This document shows positions 1 through 9,151 of a stretch of 64,000 bases of DNA, in pieces (positions within the stretch are counted from its first letter, which is position 1; each line of letters starts with the position of its first letter). The position numbers were made by a program, and so were the translations under genes. The notes beneath the pieces were generated by a model. That model saw only the letters and a list, made by a program, of their open reading frames with translations, searched no databases and was not told the DNA's origin. Origin of the DNA: Comamonadaceae bacterium OH2545_COT-014 (GTDB lineage Bacteria > Pseudomonadota > Gammaproteobacteria > Burkholderiales > Burkholderiaceae_C); the NCBI GenBank assembly GCA_003859965.1, contig RQYR01000006.1:1-64000 (forward strand), read 5' to 3'.

Positions 1-157
1 GTTCAAAGTTTCGGCGCGAGTGGGCAACAAGCGGTTTGGGATGGGATGCAAGGCGCAAAACGCCGCCAATAGCGCGTGCTATTGGCAAGTTTTGCAACGC
101 TGCAAACCGCCCAAATCCGCTTGAGTGCACGCCGCGCAGGGACTTTGAACAGGTTCT
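1..157. repeat. MITE-like palindromic repeat, copy 1 (cut by window start)
   Basis: The segment starts inside the element at GTTCAAAGT and ends with the inverted form ACTTTGAACAGGTTCT. In between is a long imperfect palindrome centred on CCAATAGC-GCGT-GCTATTGG, with flanking arms CAAGCGGTTTGGG and CCCAAATCCGCTTG. It is about 85 percent identical by eye to the copy at 6400-6573. The right end lies directly on the stop codon of the hydrolase gene. There is no coding capacity, so any mobility would need a transposase from elsewhere. Confidence 0.8.
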
Positions 158-807
158 CAGACCCGCACATGGCGGGTGACCAGGCTTTTGAGCAGCGGCA
201 ATTGTCCGTGAAAGAAATGCCCGCCTCCGGGCACAACCGTGACGGGAAGTGACTGCGGGCGCGCCCAGTCCATCACGGCGGCCAGGGGCACGGTGTCGTC
301 CTGCTCGCCATGGATCACCAGCGTTTGCGCGTGCAGCGCCTCGGGCACCGGCGGCACGGCAAAGCGCGAAGCCGCCGTGCCCACCAGCACGATCTTGCTG
401 GCCACCTCTGGCGCGGGCTGCTCGTCCCACAGCGTGGCCAGTGCGCGCGCCGTCACGAAAGCGCCAAAGGAGAAACCGGCCAGCGCCAGCGGCGCTCCGG
501 CCGTGCGGGTTTGCTCAATCACGGCTCGCAGGTCGTCGCTTTCGCCGCGCCCTTCGTCATGCGCGCCCGCGCTGGCGCCTACGCCGCGGAAGTTGAAACG
601 CACCGCGCGCCAGCCGCACTGCACGAAAGCGCGCGCCACGGTTTGCACCACCTTGTTGTGCATGGTGCCGCCAAACAGCGGGTGCGGGTGGGCAATGACC
701 ACGGTGCCGTGAGGCTGGCGGAACAGGTCGGGCTCCGGCAGGTCCAGCAAGGCTTCCACGGCGCCAGCGCCGCCCTGGAGCGAGAGGGTTTGGGTTTGGG
801 CGTTCAT
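157..807 (-). CDS. Alpha/beta hydrolase, dienelactone-hydrolase-like
   Basis: A 216-residue cytoplasmic alpha/beta hydrolase. An HPHPLFGGTMHNKV segment near residue 40 and FNFRGVGAS near 73 mark the oxyanion-hole strand of the COG2945-type subfamily. The nucleophile motif is GFSFG near residue 115. A late acid region (HGEQDDTVP) and a C-terminal histidine (GGGHFFHG) complete the triad. The substrate cannot be read from sequence; the family includes small esterases and peptidase-like hydrolases. The ATG at 807 is followed at once by a REP-like repeat in the upstream gap, and the stop codon touches the palindromic repeat. Confidence 0.88.
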   Translation of the reverse strand: MNAQTQTLSLQGGAGAVEALLDLPEPDLFRQPHGTVVIAHPHPLFGGTMHNKVVQTVARAFVQCGWRAVRFNFRGVGASAGAHDEGRGESDDLRAVIEQTRTAGAPLALAGFSFGAFVTARALATLWDEQPAPEVASKIVLVGTAASRFAVPPVPEALHAQTLVIHGEQDDTVPLAAVMDWARPQSLPVTVVPGGGHFFHGQLPLLKSLVTRHVRV

Positions 808-872
808 TTGCTATAAATTATATAGCTGCTTAGGCACATACAGCGTGCCCCAAGGCCGTTTTTGTTTTCAAA
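808..872. repeat. REP-like dispersed repeat, copy A
   Basis: The segment TTGCTATAAATTATATAGCTG...AAGGCCGTTTTTGTTTTCAAA fills the gap between the hydrolase start and the ferredoxin stop. It matches copies at 28791, 38656 and 45279 in the conserved order: TTGCTAT, A/T-rich core, ATAGCTG, a short GC hairpin, then a T-rich end. It is much more AT-rich than its surroundings. Confidence 0.75.
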
Positions 873-878
873 CCGCGC

Positions 879-1244
879 TCACCGCCCCAGGTGCGGCGGC
901 GTCAGAAGGCGCTGCACCACCACGCCGTTTTTCAGGTGCGACTCGACGATTTCGTCAATGTCCGCCAAGTCCACGAAGCTGTACCACACCGCCTCCGGGT
1001 ACACCACGGCCACGGGCCCGGCGGCGCAGCGGTCCAGGCAACCGGCCTTGTTCACGCGCACCTTGCCCGGGCCTGCCAGCCCCAGCGCCTTGACCCGCGC
1101 CTTGCAGTGGTCAAACGCCGCCTGCGCGCCATAGTCGGCGCAGCAAGCCTGGCCGTTCGTGCGCTGGTTGAGGCAAAAGAAGATGTGTCGCTGGTAGTAC
1201 GACGCGGAAGAAGGCGCGGCGGCAGAGGGGGCGGGTGCGTTCAT
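879..1244 (-). CDS. (2Fe-2S) ferredoxin domain protein, thioredoxin-like fold
   Basis: A protein of about 121 residues of the thioredoxin-like [2Fe-2S] ferredoxin type (as in the NuoE C-terminal domain). HIFFCLNQRTNGQACC near residues 19-34 and VNKAGCLDRCAAGPVAVVYPE in the middle supply the four cluster cysteines. The start was set at the MNAPAPS methionine, because the longer frame has a low-complexity N terminus. This start overlaps the VanZ stop as ATGA (1241-1244), so the two are probably co-translated. It is probably a soluble electron carrier; its partner is unknown. Confidence 0.85.
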   Translation of the reverse strand: MNAPAPSAAAPSSASYYQRHIFFCLNQRTNGQACCADYGAQAAFDHCKARVKALGLAGPGKVRVNKAGCLDRCAAGPVAVVYPEAVWYSFVDLADIDEIVESHLKNGVVVQRLLTPPHLGR

Positions 1245-2368
1245 GCCGAAATTGTAGGCAGCGCCGGCGCCTGCGCCGGGCCGCGCCGCAGCAGCCGCCC
1301 GGCCAGATACAGCAGCGCGGCATAAGGCCACAGCCAGCCCACCCACTGCGCCAGCCCGTAAAAGTGGATGAAGCGGCCCTGCTCCCAGACTTGCAGGTTG
1401 GCCGCGTCATACGCGCTTTCAGGCGCCTGGTTGAGCAGCGCCAGCCCCAGCGCCAGCGCCGCCATCAACACCGGCACGCAGGCGCGGCGCGGCAGCGGCA
1501 GCGCCAGCAGCGCCAGCCCGGCGCCGGCCATCAAACCCCAGCGCTGCGGGCGATCCAGCCAGGCCCAGGCGTACACGGGCCCCCAGGTCAGCGCCGCCGA
1601 CAGGGCCGACGCCGCCACCCCCACAGCCAGCGCCAGCGCCGCCAGCAGCGCGCGCCGGCCCGTATGCAGCATCACCGAATAGCCCAGCAGGCAGGGGGCC
1701 AGCACCCCCAGCGCCACGCACAGCACCTCCACGCCCGGCAACAGCGGCTGCAATTCCACCTCGCGCAGCGGCAGCCATTCCAGAAACGGCGTGCCCTTGA
1801 GCAGCGCCGCCAGCGCCGTTTCGGCCCGCTCGTACACCTGCCCCAGACCAAACGCCACGGGCGCGGGGTACAGCAGCGCCACCGGCCACAGCGCCAGCAG
1901 CACCAGCGCGCCGCGCGCCTCTGGCACAAACCAGCGGCGGCGAAAACGCCGCCAGCGCCCGATGGCGCCCAGCCGCTCCAGCACCACGGCCACCAGCGCC
2001 CCCGCCGCGCCGCCAGCGGCGTTCAGCGCCAAGTCCAGGTTGGAGGCCACGCGCAGCGGCAGGTAGGACTGCAACGCCTCCAGCCCGAACGACAGCAGCG
2101 CCGGCCCCAGCGCCGCCAGCGCCACGGCCCGCCAGGCGCCCCAGGCCGGCAGCAGCGCCAGCGCCAGCAGAAAACCCAGCGGGGCATAGCCGGCAAAGTT
2201 GGCCAGCAGGTCAAAACGCGTCCAGTATTGCGGCAGGGGGGCATGCAGGTAGGCCCAGGGCGGCAGCCCCTGGTCGCGCCAGCCCGTGAACGGAAACAGG
2301 CTGGCATAGACGATGAGCGCCGCATAACACAGCGCCAGCGGCCCGGCGGCGGATTTCTCGCGGTGCAC
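1241..2368 (-). CDS. VanZ-family membrane protein
   Basis: A 375-residue protein with about ten hydrophobic segments. The first 130 residues match the VanZ-like fold: ALCYAALIVYASLFPFTGW, then FDLLANFAGYAPLGFLLALAL, then FGLEALQSYLPLRVASNLDLALNAAGG. The C-terminal half adds more membrane helices without a recognisable motif. The best start is the GTG at 2368 (VHREKSAAG). VanZ homologues are linked to teicoplanin resistance in enterococci, but most proteobacterial members are uncharacterised, so no resistance role is claimed. It is translationally coupled to the ferredoxin gene. Confidence 0.8.
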   Translation of the reverse strand: MHREKSAAGPLALCYAALIVYASLFPFTGWRDQGLPPWAYLHAPLPQYWTRFDLLANFAGYAPLGFLLALALLPAWGAWRAVALAALGPALLSFGLEALQSYLPLRVASNLDLALNAAGGAAGALVAVVLERLGAIGRWRRFRRRWFVPEARGALVLLALWPVALLYPAPVAFGLGQVYERAETALAALLKGTPFLEWLPLREVELQPLLPGVEVLCVALGVLAPCLLGYSVMLHTGRRALLAALALAVGVAASALSAALTWGPVYAWAWLDRPQRWGLMAGAGLALLALPLPRRACVPVLMAALALGLALLNQAPESAYDAANLQVWEQGRFIHFYGLAQWVGWLWPYAALLYLAGRLLRRGPAQAPALPTISA

Positions 2369-2434
2369 GGCTGGCCTTTTACCCCTGCCGCCACGCCCGG
2401 CAGCCGCCGCGTTGCGCCTTGCCCCAGGCCATGC

Positions 2435-2863
2435 TCAGAACGGCTTGACCACCACCAGCACCACCACGGCCAGCATCATCAGCACCGGCGCCTCGTTGAA
2501 CCAGCGGAACCACACATGGCCACGCATCGGCCGCCCGGCCGCAAAGCCGCCCAGCAAGCGCCCGCACCAGGCGTGGTAGCCCACCAGCAGGGCCACGATC
2601 AGCAACTTGGCGTGCATCCAACCATTGCCGGGCCCCAGGCCAATGCCGTAGCCCAGCCACAGCCACAAACCCAGCGCCAGCGCGGGCACGGCCAGCAGGG
2701 TCATGAAGCGGTAGAGCTTGCGCGACATCAGCACCAGGCGTTCGCGCTCGGCCACTGAACCGGGCGGCACCATGGCCAGGTTGACGAAGATGCGCGGCAA
2801 ATAAAACAGGCCCGCGAACCAGCTCGCCATGAAAACGATGTGCAGGGCTTTGATCCACAACAT
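2435..2863 (-). CDS. hemJ: Protoporphyrinogen oxidase HemJ (CopD-like membrane protein)
   Basis: A 142-residue protein with four membrane helices, the usual size of HemJ. The N terminus MLWIKALHIVFMASWFAGLF, followed by YLPRIFVN, carries the conserved His and the W-AGLFYLPR signature. A later MHAKLLIV holds the conserved lysine. HemJ oxidises protoporphyrinogen IX to protoporphyrin IX in the inner membrane, the penultimate step of heme synthesis. The start at 2863 was chosen because upstream in-frame residues look non-coding. It is divergent from hemB, so two heme genes share one intergenic region together with a candidate small RNA. A plain CopD-family protein is the alternative. Confidence 0.85.
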   Translation of the reverse strand: MLWIKALHIVFMASWFAGLFYLPRIFVNLAMVPPGSVAERERLVLMSRKLYRFMTLLAVPALALGLWLWLGYGIGLGPGNGWMHAKLLIVALLVGYHAWCGRLLGGFAAGRPMRGHVWFRWFNEAPVLMMLAVVVLVVVKPF

Positions 2864-3044
2864 GTGTCTAAGTGTAGTGCGGCGGCGGCAACGCGGTCTT
2901 GATTCTCGGTGCGCGGGGCGGCCCGGCGGGTATCCAGATGCGGCGCCGCCGGGCTGCAAGGCGCGCCGCGCCATGTGTGCATGGTGCGCTGGCGCCGTGC
3001 AAGCGGCAACAGCATGTGTGTAGCCAATCAAAAGCAAAAGCGCA

Positions 3045-3144
3045 TAAAAAAATCCCCGGCCTTGCGGCCGAGGATTCAAAGCCTTTTTGCTGTCACACAT
3101 CAAGGCTCCCGCTCAGGGAGGAAAAGCAGGGGGCCGTAAGGCCC
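3045..3144 (-). ncRNA. Candidate small RNA of about 100 nt in the hemJ-hemB intergenic region
   Basis: A -35 TTGTCG and a -10 TATACT, exactly 17 bp apart on the minus strand (3151-3179), predict a start near 3144. The transcript would contain hairpin GGGCC-UUAC-GGCCC, a C/U-rich stretch UUUUCCUCC, hairpin CUCCC-UGAGC-GGGAG, and a strong terminator stem (AAUCCUCGGCC, GCAA loop, GGCCGGGGAUU) followed by seven U at 3052-3046. No start codon with a ribosome site opens a meaningful frame here. The CCUCC stretch resembles anti-Shine-Dalgarno loops of C-rich regulatory RNAs, so an Hfq-type regulator is possible. I do not recognise a named family. The rest of the 2864-3259 gap shows nothing else clear. 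Confidence 0.6.
3046..3075 (-). terminator. Rho-independent terminator of the candidate small RNA
   Basis: The minus strand reads an 11-bp stem with a GCAA tetraloop followed by T7. No annotated minus-strand gene lies just upstream of it, so it only makes sense as the end of the short transcript started at the 3151-3179 promoter. Confidence 0.75.
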
Positions 3145-3150
3145 GCGCCA

Positions 3151-3179
3151 AGTATATCGAAAGTCATAAATTGCGACAA
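3151..3179 (-). promoter_or_regulatory. Sigma-70 type promoter for the candidate small RNA
   Basis: TTGTCG (3179-3174) and TATACT (3156-3151) with a 17-bp spacer on the minus strand. The start point falls about 70 nt upstream of the terminator stem. Confidence 0.65.
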
Positions 3180-3193
3180 TTTCATACAAATAA

Positions 3194-4394
<1,201 letters not shown>

Positions 4395-4433
4395 GTCCCT
4401 GCGCCCGCTCCACAGCCCGCGCCTGCCGCTTTC

Positions 4434-5774
4434 ATGACCGCCCCACTCACCCTTTTCCTGCCCTGCGCCGCCGGGGTTGAAGACTTTCTGGCCGACGAAG
4501 TGCACGGCCTCACGGGCCTGGCCGGGCACGATTTGCTCAGCCAGCGCGGCGGCGTGCGCGTGCGCGGCGGCTGGGCCGAGGTGATGCGCCTGAACCTCTG
4601 GAGCCGCCTGGCCCAGCGCGTGCTGATCGAGCTGGCGCACGCCCCCTGTCCGGACGAGCAGGCGCTCTACGCGCTGGCCTTCGCCGTGCCGTGGGAACAG
4701 TGGTTCACCCCCCGCCACACCTTCCGGGTGGACATCACCGCCCAGGGCAGCCCGCTGCGCAGCCTCAACTTTGCCGCCCTGCGCGTCAAAGACGCCGTGG
4801 CCGACCGCTTCCGCCAGCGCGCCGGCGGCGTGCGCCCCAGCGTGGACACCGCCTGCCCCCAGGTGCGCGTGCACGCCCACCTCACGGCCCAGCACGCCAC
4901 TCTCTACATCGACACCAGCGGCGAACCCCTGTTCAAACGCGGCTGGCGGCAAGACAAGGGCGACGCCCCGCTCAAGGAAACCCTGGCCGCCGCCATGCTG
5001 GCCGCCTGCGGCTGGTGGCTGCCCGCCGAACGCCGCACCCGCGCGCTGCCGCTGTACGACCCCTGCTGCGGCAGCGGCACCATCGTCATCGAAGCCGCCC
5101 AGCTCGCCTGCGGCCTGCCCCCCGGCGGGCAACGCCGCTTTGCCTTCGAACACCTTGCGCCCTTCGACCCCGCCGCCTGGAACGCTCTCAAAAAAGAAGC
5201 AAACTCGCTTACAACCACCAGCCCAAACACCGAAAAAAGCCATGAACCCCTGGCCCCGCCCGTGCGCGTTTTCGGCAGCGACGTGGCCCACCGCATGGTC
5301 GATTTCGCGCAACGCAACGCCGAACGCGCCGGCGTGGCCCACGCCCTGCAACTGCGCGGCGGCGACGCGCTGCAACGCCAGCCGCCCACGGCCACGCCCG
5401 GCATCATCCTGATGAACCCGCCCTACGGCGAACGCATCGCCGTGGCCGGCACGGCGGCGGCCCGGGGCAAAGGCCCAGGCGGCGGGCGCGAGCGCTTTCA
5501 CGCCAGCGCCACGCTGCACGCCCCCGCCCACGCGCGGGCCCCCGGCGCCGACTGCATGCACGGTGACGCCCAGGGCGACGACTTCTTCCGCCAGCTCAGC
5601 CAGCACTGGAAAAGCCACTACGCCGGCTGGCAAGCCTGGCTGCTCACCCCCGACCGCGCCCTGCCCGGCCGCCTGCGCCTGAAAGAAAGCCGCCGCGTGC
5701 CGCTGTGGAACGGCCCCATCGAATGCCGCCTGCTGCGCTTTGACCTGAGAACCGACTCCAGCAGCGCAGCATGA
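4434..5774 (+). CDS. THUMP-domain class I SAM-dependent rRNA methyltransferase (RlmL N-terminal-like)
   Basis: A 446-residue protein. The N-terminal half (about 1-160) is the ferredoxin-like/THUMP RNA-binding region (FLPCAAGVEDFLADEV, later FRVDITAQGSPLRSLNFAALRVKDA). The C-terminal half is a Rossmann methyltransferase with DPCCGSGTIVIEAAQLA near 207 and the catalytic MNPPYGER near 325. The NPPY motif indicates N2-guanine methylation, as for 23S rRNA m2G2445. Residues around 252-275 (KKEANSLTTTSPNTEKSHEP) are an AT-richer insertion between core motifs, unlike the rest of the gene. The stop overlaps the start of the PIN gene as ATGA. Confidence 0.9.
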   Translation: MTAPLTLFLPCAAGVEDFLADEVHGLTGLAGHDLLSQRGGVRVRGGWAEVMRLNLWSRLAQRVLIELAHAPCPDEQALYALAFAVPWEQWFTPRHTFRVDITAQGSPLRSLNFAALRVKDAVADRFRQRAGGVRPSVDTACPQVRVHAHLTAQHATLYIDTSGEPLFKRGWRQDKGDAPLKETLAAAMLAACGWWLPAERRTRALPLYDPCCGSGTIVIEAAQLACGLPPGGQRRFAFEHLAPFDPAAWNALKKEANSLTTTSPNTEKSHEPLAPPVRVFGSDVAHRMVDFAQRNAERAGVAHALQLRGGDALQRQPPTATPGIILMNPPYGERIAVAGTAAARGKGPGGGRERFHASATLHAPAHARAPGADCMHGDAQGDDFFRQLSQHWKSHYAGWQAWLLTPDRALPGRLRLKESRRVPLWNGPIECRLLRFDLRTDSSSAA

Positions 5775-6295
5775 CCCCGCCCGGCGGCGCCCCCACGCGC
5801 AACGACGACCCGCCCCGCGGCAACGGCCACACCGTGGCGCACCCGCGCCTGGTCATCGACACCCAGTGGGTACTCGACCTGTTCGTGTTTGAAGACCCGC
5901 GCGCCGCGCCGCTGCGCACCGCCTTGCAGCAAGCGCGCGTGCAGTGGCTGGCCACCCAAGCCATGCGCGATGAACTGGCGCGCGTGCTGGGCTACCCGCT
6001 GGTGGCGCGGCGGCTGGCCGCCGGCCCGCGCAGCCCGGCGCACGTACTGGCCGCCTTCGACCGCCACGCCTGCCTGCACCCGGCGCCGCCCACCGCACCG
6101 CCGCTGTGCCGCGACCCGGACGACCAGATGTTCATCGACCTGGCCGTGGCCCACCGCGCCACGTTGCTCAGCAAAGACCGGCTGGTGCTGGCGCTGGCCC
6201 GCCGCCTGCGCCCGCTGGGCGTGCGGGTGGCCCCCATGCCTGGCGCGCCAGAGCTGGGGGCGGTGCACGCGGCTGAAGAAGGCGTGAAGGCATAG
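5771..6295 (+). CDS. PIN-domain protein, putative toxin-like RNase (COG1569 type)
   Basis: A 174-residue protein with the PIN-fold acidic set: LVIDTQWVLDLF near residue 24, the MRDELARVL helix near 62, and RDPDDQMFIDLAVAH near 116, followed by LLSKD. Homologues are annotated as putative toxin-antitoxin toxin components. No antitoxin-like gene is adjacent; the gene instead overlaps the upstream methyltransferase by ATGA, so it may be a housekeeping RNase. The 3' flank is about 100 bp of unassigned DNA, then the second palindromic repeat. Confidence 0.85.
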   Translation: MTPPGGAPTRNDDPPRGNGHTVAHPRLVIDTQWVLDLFVFEDPRAAPLRTALQQARVQWLATQAMRDELARVLGYPLVARRLAAGPRSPAHVLAAFDRHACLHPAPPTAPPLCRDPDDQMFIDLAVAHRATLLSKDRLVLALARRLRPLGVRVAPMPGAPELGAVHAAEEGVKA

Positions 6296-6399
6296 AAAAG
6301 CCGCGCTGGCCAAGCCGGGCGACGCCGAGCGAGGGATTTTGTCCATGCTCTCCCGCACGGTTGGGCAAGCAGGTGGTGCGCACTCAGCGTTAGCGCCAA

Positions 6400-6573
6400 G
6401 AATCTGTTCAAGGTCTCGGCGCAAATAGACAGCAAGCGGTTTGAGATGGGATGCAAGACGCAAAACGCCGCCAATAGCCCGTGATATCCGTGCTATTGGC
6501 AAGTTTGGCAACGCCGCAGACCGCCCAAATCCGCTGGCGTGCCCGCCGTGCAGGGACTTTGAACAGGTTCTTA
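6400..6573. repeat. MITE-like palindromic repeat, copy 2 (complete)
   Basis: A complete element from GAATCTGTTCAAGGTC to GACTTTGAACAGGTTCTTA. The internal hairpin GCCAATAGC...GCTATTGGC has a 13-nt loop (4 nt in copy 1). The outer arms AGCGGTTTGAGATGGG and CCGCCCAAATCCGCT can also pair, so the whole unit can fold into one long hairpin. Its right end supplies the TAA stop codon of speE. Confidence 0.82.
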
Positions 6574-7554
6574 GCGCGCGTCCGTCACCACGCGCAGCGC
6601 GGGCAGGGCTTGCTGGTCGAGCGAGGCGTCGCTCAGCACGTCGCTGGCCTGGATGGGGCGGGCCGGCGCGGCCAGCAGTTGGCGCACGAAGCCGGGCTGC
6701 GCCAGCAGCGCCTGGTGGGTGGCGCCGTTGTAGAGCTTCAAGTCGCGCAGCCCCAGCGCGGCGATGCGGGCATCCACCTCGGCTGCGTCGAGCGTGGCCG
6801 GGTCGGTGCGGTCGGAGGCCACGGCCATGGCCCACAGCGTGCCGTACAGCGGCACGTATTGCAGGTAGGGCCGCACCACCGGGAACACGGCGCGCAGCGA
6901 GGCATGGATGCGCGCCATGGTTTCGGGCCGGTGAATGGGCGACTGAATGTGCAGCGACAGCACGCCGCCGGGCGTGAGGGCGCGCCGGCAAGCGGCGTAG
7001 AACTCGGTGGTATAGAGCGCCAGGGCGGGGCCAAAGGGGTCGGTCAAATCAAGCACGATCTGGTCGAACCGCTCGCCGCATTGCGCCATGAAGGCACGGC
7101 CATCACCGATGTGCAAGGCTAGGCGCGGGTCGTCGAACACGCCGCGGTGAATAGCCGGCAGCCACTGGCGCGCCATGTCGATCACGCCTTCGTCCAGCTC
7201 GGCCAGCACCACGCGGCGCATGGCCGGGTGCTTGAGCAGCTCTTCCGCCGCGCCGCCGTCGCCGCCGCCAATCACCAGCGCCGAGCGCGGCTGGCCGAAA
7301 GACACGGCGGGCAGGTGCACCATGGGCTCGTGATAGAAGAATTCGTCGCCCTCGCTGGTCATGAAGCAGCCGTCGATGCGCATGGCACGGCCAAACTGCG
7401 GCGTCTCCACGATCTCGATGTGCTGCATGGGCGTGCGCCGCTCGGCCAGCGTGCGGCTGGTGCGCAGGAAGAAGCCGAAGTCGGCCGTCAGCGTTTCGAC
7501 GCAGTAGGCGCCGCCGGAATCGCCGGACGATGCAGGCGCGTTCATGGCACTCAT
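6571..7554 (-). CDS. speE: Spermidine synthase (polyamine aminopropyltransferase)
   Basis: A 327-residue cytoplasmic enzyme that transfers the aminopropyl group from decarboxylated SAM to putrescine. The signature FFYHEPMVHLP near residue 73 and the dcSAM-binding VIGGGDGGAAEELLKHP near 93 are intact. VVLAELDEGVIDMA and the catalytic DLTDPFGPA region follow. It lies 6 bp downstream of speD on the same strand, giving a two-gene spermidine operon. The coding frame ends at the border of palindromic repeat copy 2. Confidence 0.95.
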   Translation of the reverse strand: MSAMNAPASSGDSGGAYCVETLTADFGFFLRTSRTLAERRTPMQHIEIVETPQFGRAMRIDGCFMTSEGDEFFYHEPMVHLPAVSFGQPRSALVIGGGDGGAAEELLKHPAMRRVVLAELDEGVIDMARQWLPAIHRGVFDDPRLALHIGDGRAFMAQCGERFDQIVLDLTDPFGPALALYTTEFYAACRRALTPGGVLSLHIQSPIHRPETMARIHASLRAVFPVVRPYLQYVPLYGTLWAMAVASDRTDPATLDAAEVDARIAALGLRDLKLYNGATHQALLAQPGFVRQLLAAPARPIQASDVLSDASLDQQALPALRVVTDAR

Positions 7555-7560
7555 GGCGCT

Positions 7561-8022
7561 TCAGGCCCGCACCACGCGGTGCAGGTGCGGCTCGGCCGGG
7601 TTGAACGCCTGCATCAGCCGCTCGAACAGGTCTTGCGCCTTGCCGCTGTTGTCCGTGGAGTAGCTGCACACATACACGTCGAGCGTGACGTAGCCGTCTT
7701 CCGGCCAGGTGTGGATGGACAGGTGCGACTCGGCCAGCACCACCACGCCGGTCACGCCGCCTTCGTCGCCGAAGCTGTGAAACAGGCTGCCTACAGCGCT
7801 CAGGCCAGCGGCCTGCACCTGGCGCTTGCAGAAGTCTTCCAGGTGCGCGGCGTCGAACATCAGGCGGCTGTCACACACGCAGCCGTACAGGTCGCCAATC
7901 AAGTGCAGGCCAGGCGCCTTGCGCGCCACGGCGTGGGCGCTGCTGCGCGCGGGCACGGGCAAGGCGTGCTGGGAAACGGTGGCGCCCGTGGTGGCGTCAA
8001 GGGTGCGGGACGGAAGGGACAT
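7561..8022 (-). CDS. speD: S-adenosylmethionine decarboxylase proenzyme
   Basis: A 153-residue prokaryotic-type AdoMetDC that supplies the aminopropyl donor for SpeE. The self-processing site is Glu98-Ser99 in LAESHLSIHTWPE, where cleavage makes the pyruvoyl group from Ser99. His104 and Cys119 are the expected catalytic residues. The start at 8022 is set by an AGGAGA ribosome site 6-8 nt upstream; the longer frame has an implausible Cys/His/Arg-rich N terminus. An upstream promoter-like pair gives a leader of about 190 nt. Confidence 0.92.
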   Translation of the reverse strand: MSLPSRTLDATTGATVSQHALPVPARSSAHAVARKAPGLHLIGDLYGCVCDSRLMFDAAHLEDFCKRQVQAAGLSAVGSLFHSFGDEGGVTGVVVLAESHLSIHTWPEDGYVTLDVYVCSYSTDNSGKAQDLFERLMQAFNPAEPHLHRVVRA

Positions 8023-8172
8023 GGCGCATCTCCTGCAATGGGCGGCCAGGCCGTGGCGGCACTGGCAACGGAAAGCCAAAAGGCGGGAAAGGGCGAATGA
8101 AAGGCGTCGCCAAGGCGTCCCGGCAATACAAGGCGCACCAGGCGCAAAGGATCAAAGGACGCAAAAAGCAAT

Positions 8173-8251
8173 CCCGCCAAGGCCGTCCTGCATGCACAGG
8201 CCGCGCGGCGGGAAACCTCGTATCATAGGAAATCTTGACCCCTTCTGGCAA
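8173..8251 (-). promoter_or_regulatory. Putative speD promoter and 5' leader hairpin
   Basis: On the minus strand, TTGCCA (8251-8246) and TATGAT (8227-8222) lie 18 bp apart upstream of speD. Right after the predicted start is a stem-loop with outer arms CCCGCC/GGCGGG and an inner CCTG-CATGCA-CAGG stem (8212-8173), then a short T5 run at 8167-8163. It could act as an attenuator in the leader. The rest of the 8023-8323 gap shows no other clear element. Confidence 0.4.
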
Positions 8252-8323
8252 GCCCGGCGCGGGGGCAATATTCGGCAGCCGCTCATTGCCGGTTTTTTTC
8301 AGGCGGCTTTTCCCCTCCATTTC

Positions 8324-9151
8324 ATGTCCGAGGCTTCTTCCTCCCCCTCCACAGACAGTGCACTGGTCGAGCTGCGCGGCGTCACCTTCGGGTATGGCGA
8401 GCGCAAGGTGCTGGACGGCCTGTCGTTCACGGTGCCGCGCGGCAAGGTCACGGCGCTGATGGGCGCATCTGGCGGCGGCAAGACGACGGTGCTGCGCCTC
8501 ATTGGCGGGCAGCAGCGCGCCCAGGCGGGCGAGGTGCTGTTCGATGGGCGCCACATCGGCGCCATGGGCGAGGCGCGCCTGTACGCGGTGCGGCGGCGCA
8601 TGGGCATGCTGTTCCAGTTCGGGGCGCTGTTCACCGACCTGTCGGTGTTTGAGAACGTGGCCTTTCCCCTGCGCGAACACACCCAGCTGCCCGAGGCGCT
8701 GATCCGCGACATCGTGCTGATGAAGCTGGACGCGGTGGGCCTGCGCGGCGCGTGTGATCTGATGCCGTCGGAGATTTCCGGCGGCATGGCGCGGCGCGTG
8801 GCGCTGGCGCGCGCCATCGCGCTCGACCCCGAACTGGTGATGTACGACGAGCCTTTCGCCGGGCTGGACCCCATTTCGCTGGGCACGGCGGCGCGGCTGA
8901 TCCGTCGCCTCAATGATGCGCTGGGCATCACCAGTCTGGTGGTGTCGCATGACGTGGAGGAAACCTTCCGCATCGCCGACCACGTGGTCATCCTGGCGGG
9001 CGGTCAAGTAGCCGCCCAGGGCCGTCCGGACGAGGTGCGCGCCAGCGCCAACCCGCTGGTGCACCAGTTCGTGCACGCCGAAGCGGATGGGCCAGTGCCC
9101 TTTCACTACCCCGGCCCCGGCATCGAGCAGGATTTTGGAGGCGTCGCATGA
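8324..9151 (+). CDS. mlaF: Phospholipid ABC transporter ATP-binding protein MlaF
   Basis: A 275-residue ATPase of the Mla system, which moves glycerophospholipids between the inner and outer membrane. Walker A is GASGGGKTT near residue 46, the signature is SEISGGMARRVALARA near 148, Walker B is PELVMYDEPFAGLDP near 167, and the switch His is in VVSHD. The start at 8324 (MSEASSS) was chosen because the long upstream frame runs antisense into speD. The stop overlaps mlaE as ATGA. Confidence 0.94.
   Translation: MSEASSSPSTDSALVELRGVTFGYGERKVLDGLSFTVPRGKVTALMGASGGGKTTVLRLIGGQQRAQAGEVLFDGRHIGAMGEARLYAVRRRMGMLFQFGALFTDLSVFENVAFPLREHTQLPEALIRDIVLMKLDAVGLRGACDLMPSEISGGMARRVALARAIALDPELVMYDEPFAGLDPISLGTAARLIRRLNDALGITSLVVSHDVEETFRIADHVVILAGGQVAAQGRPDEVRASANPLVHQFVHAEADGPVPFHYPGPGIEQDFGGVA

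Noticed and set aside
1235-2758. Open frame of 507 codons on the plus strand
   Set aside because: It runs antisense to the VanZ-like and hemJ genes; its product is mostly Gln, Arg, His and Pro, the usual shadow of GC-rich coding DNA.
5190-5260. REP-like repeat inside the rRNA methyltransferase gene
   Set aside because: The AT-richer insert has some resemblance (CAGCCCAAACA) but lacks the TTGCTAT and hairpin parts, so it was not counted as a copy.
5771-6295. Complete toxin-antitoxin pair around the PIN gene
   Set aside because: The upstream overlapping gene is an rRNA methyltransferase and no small antitoxin-like frame is present.
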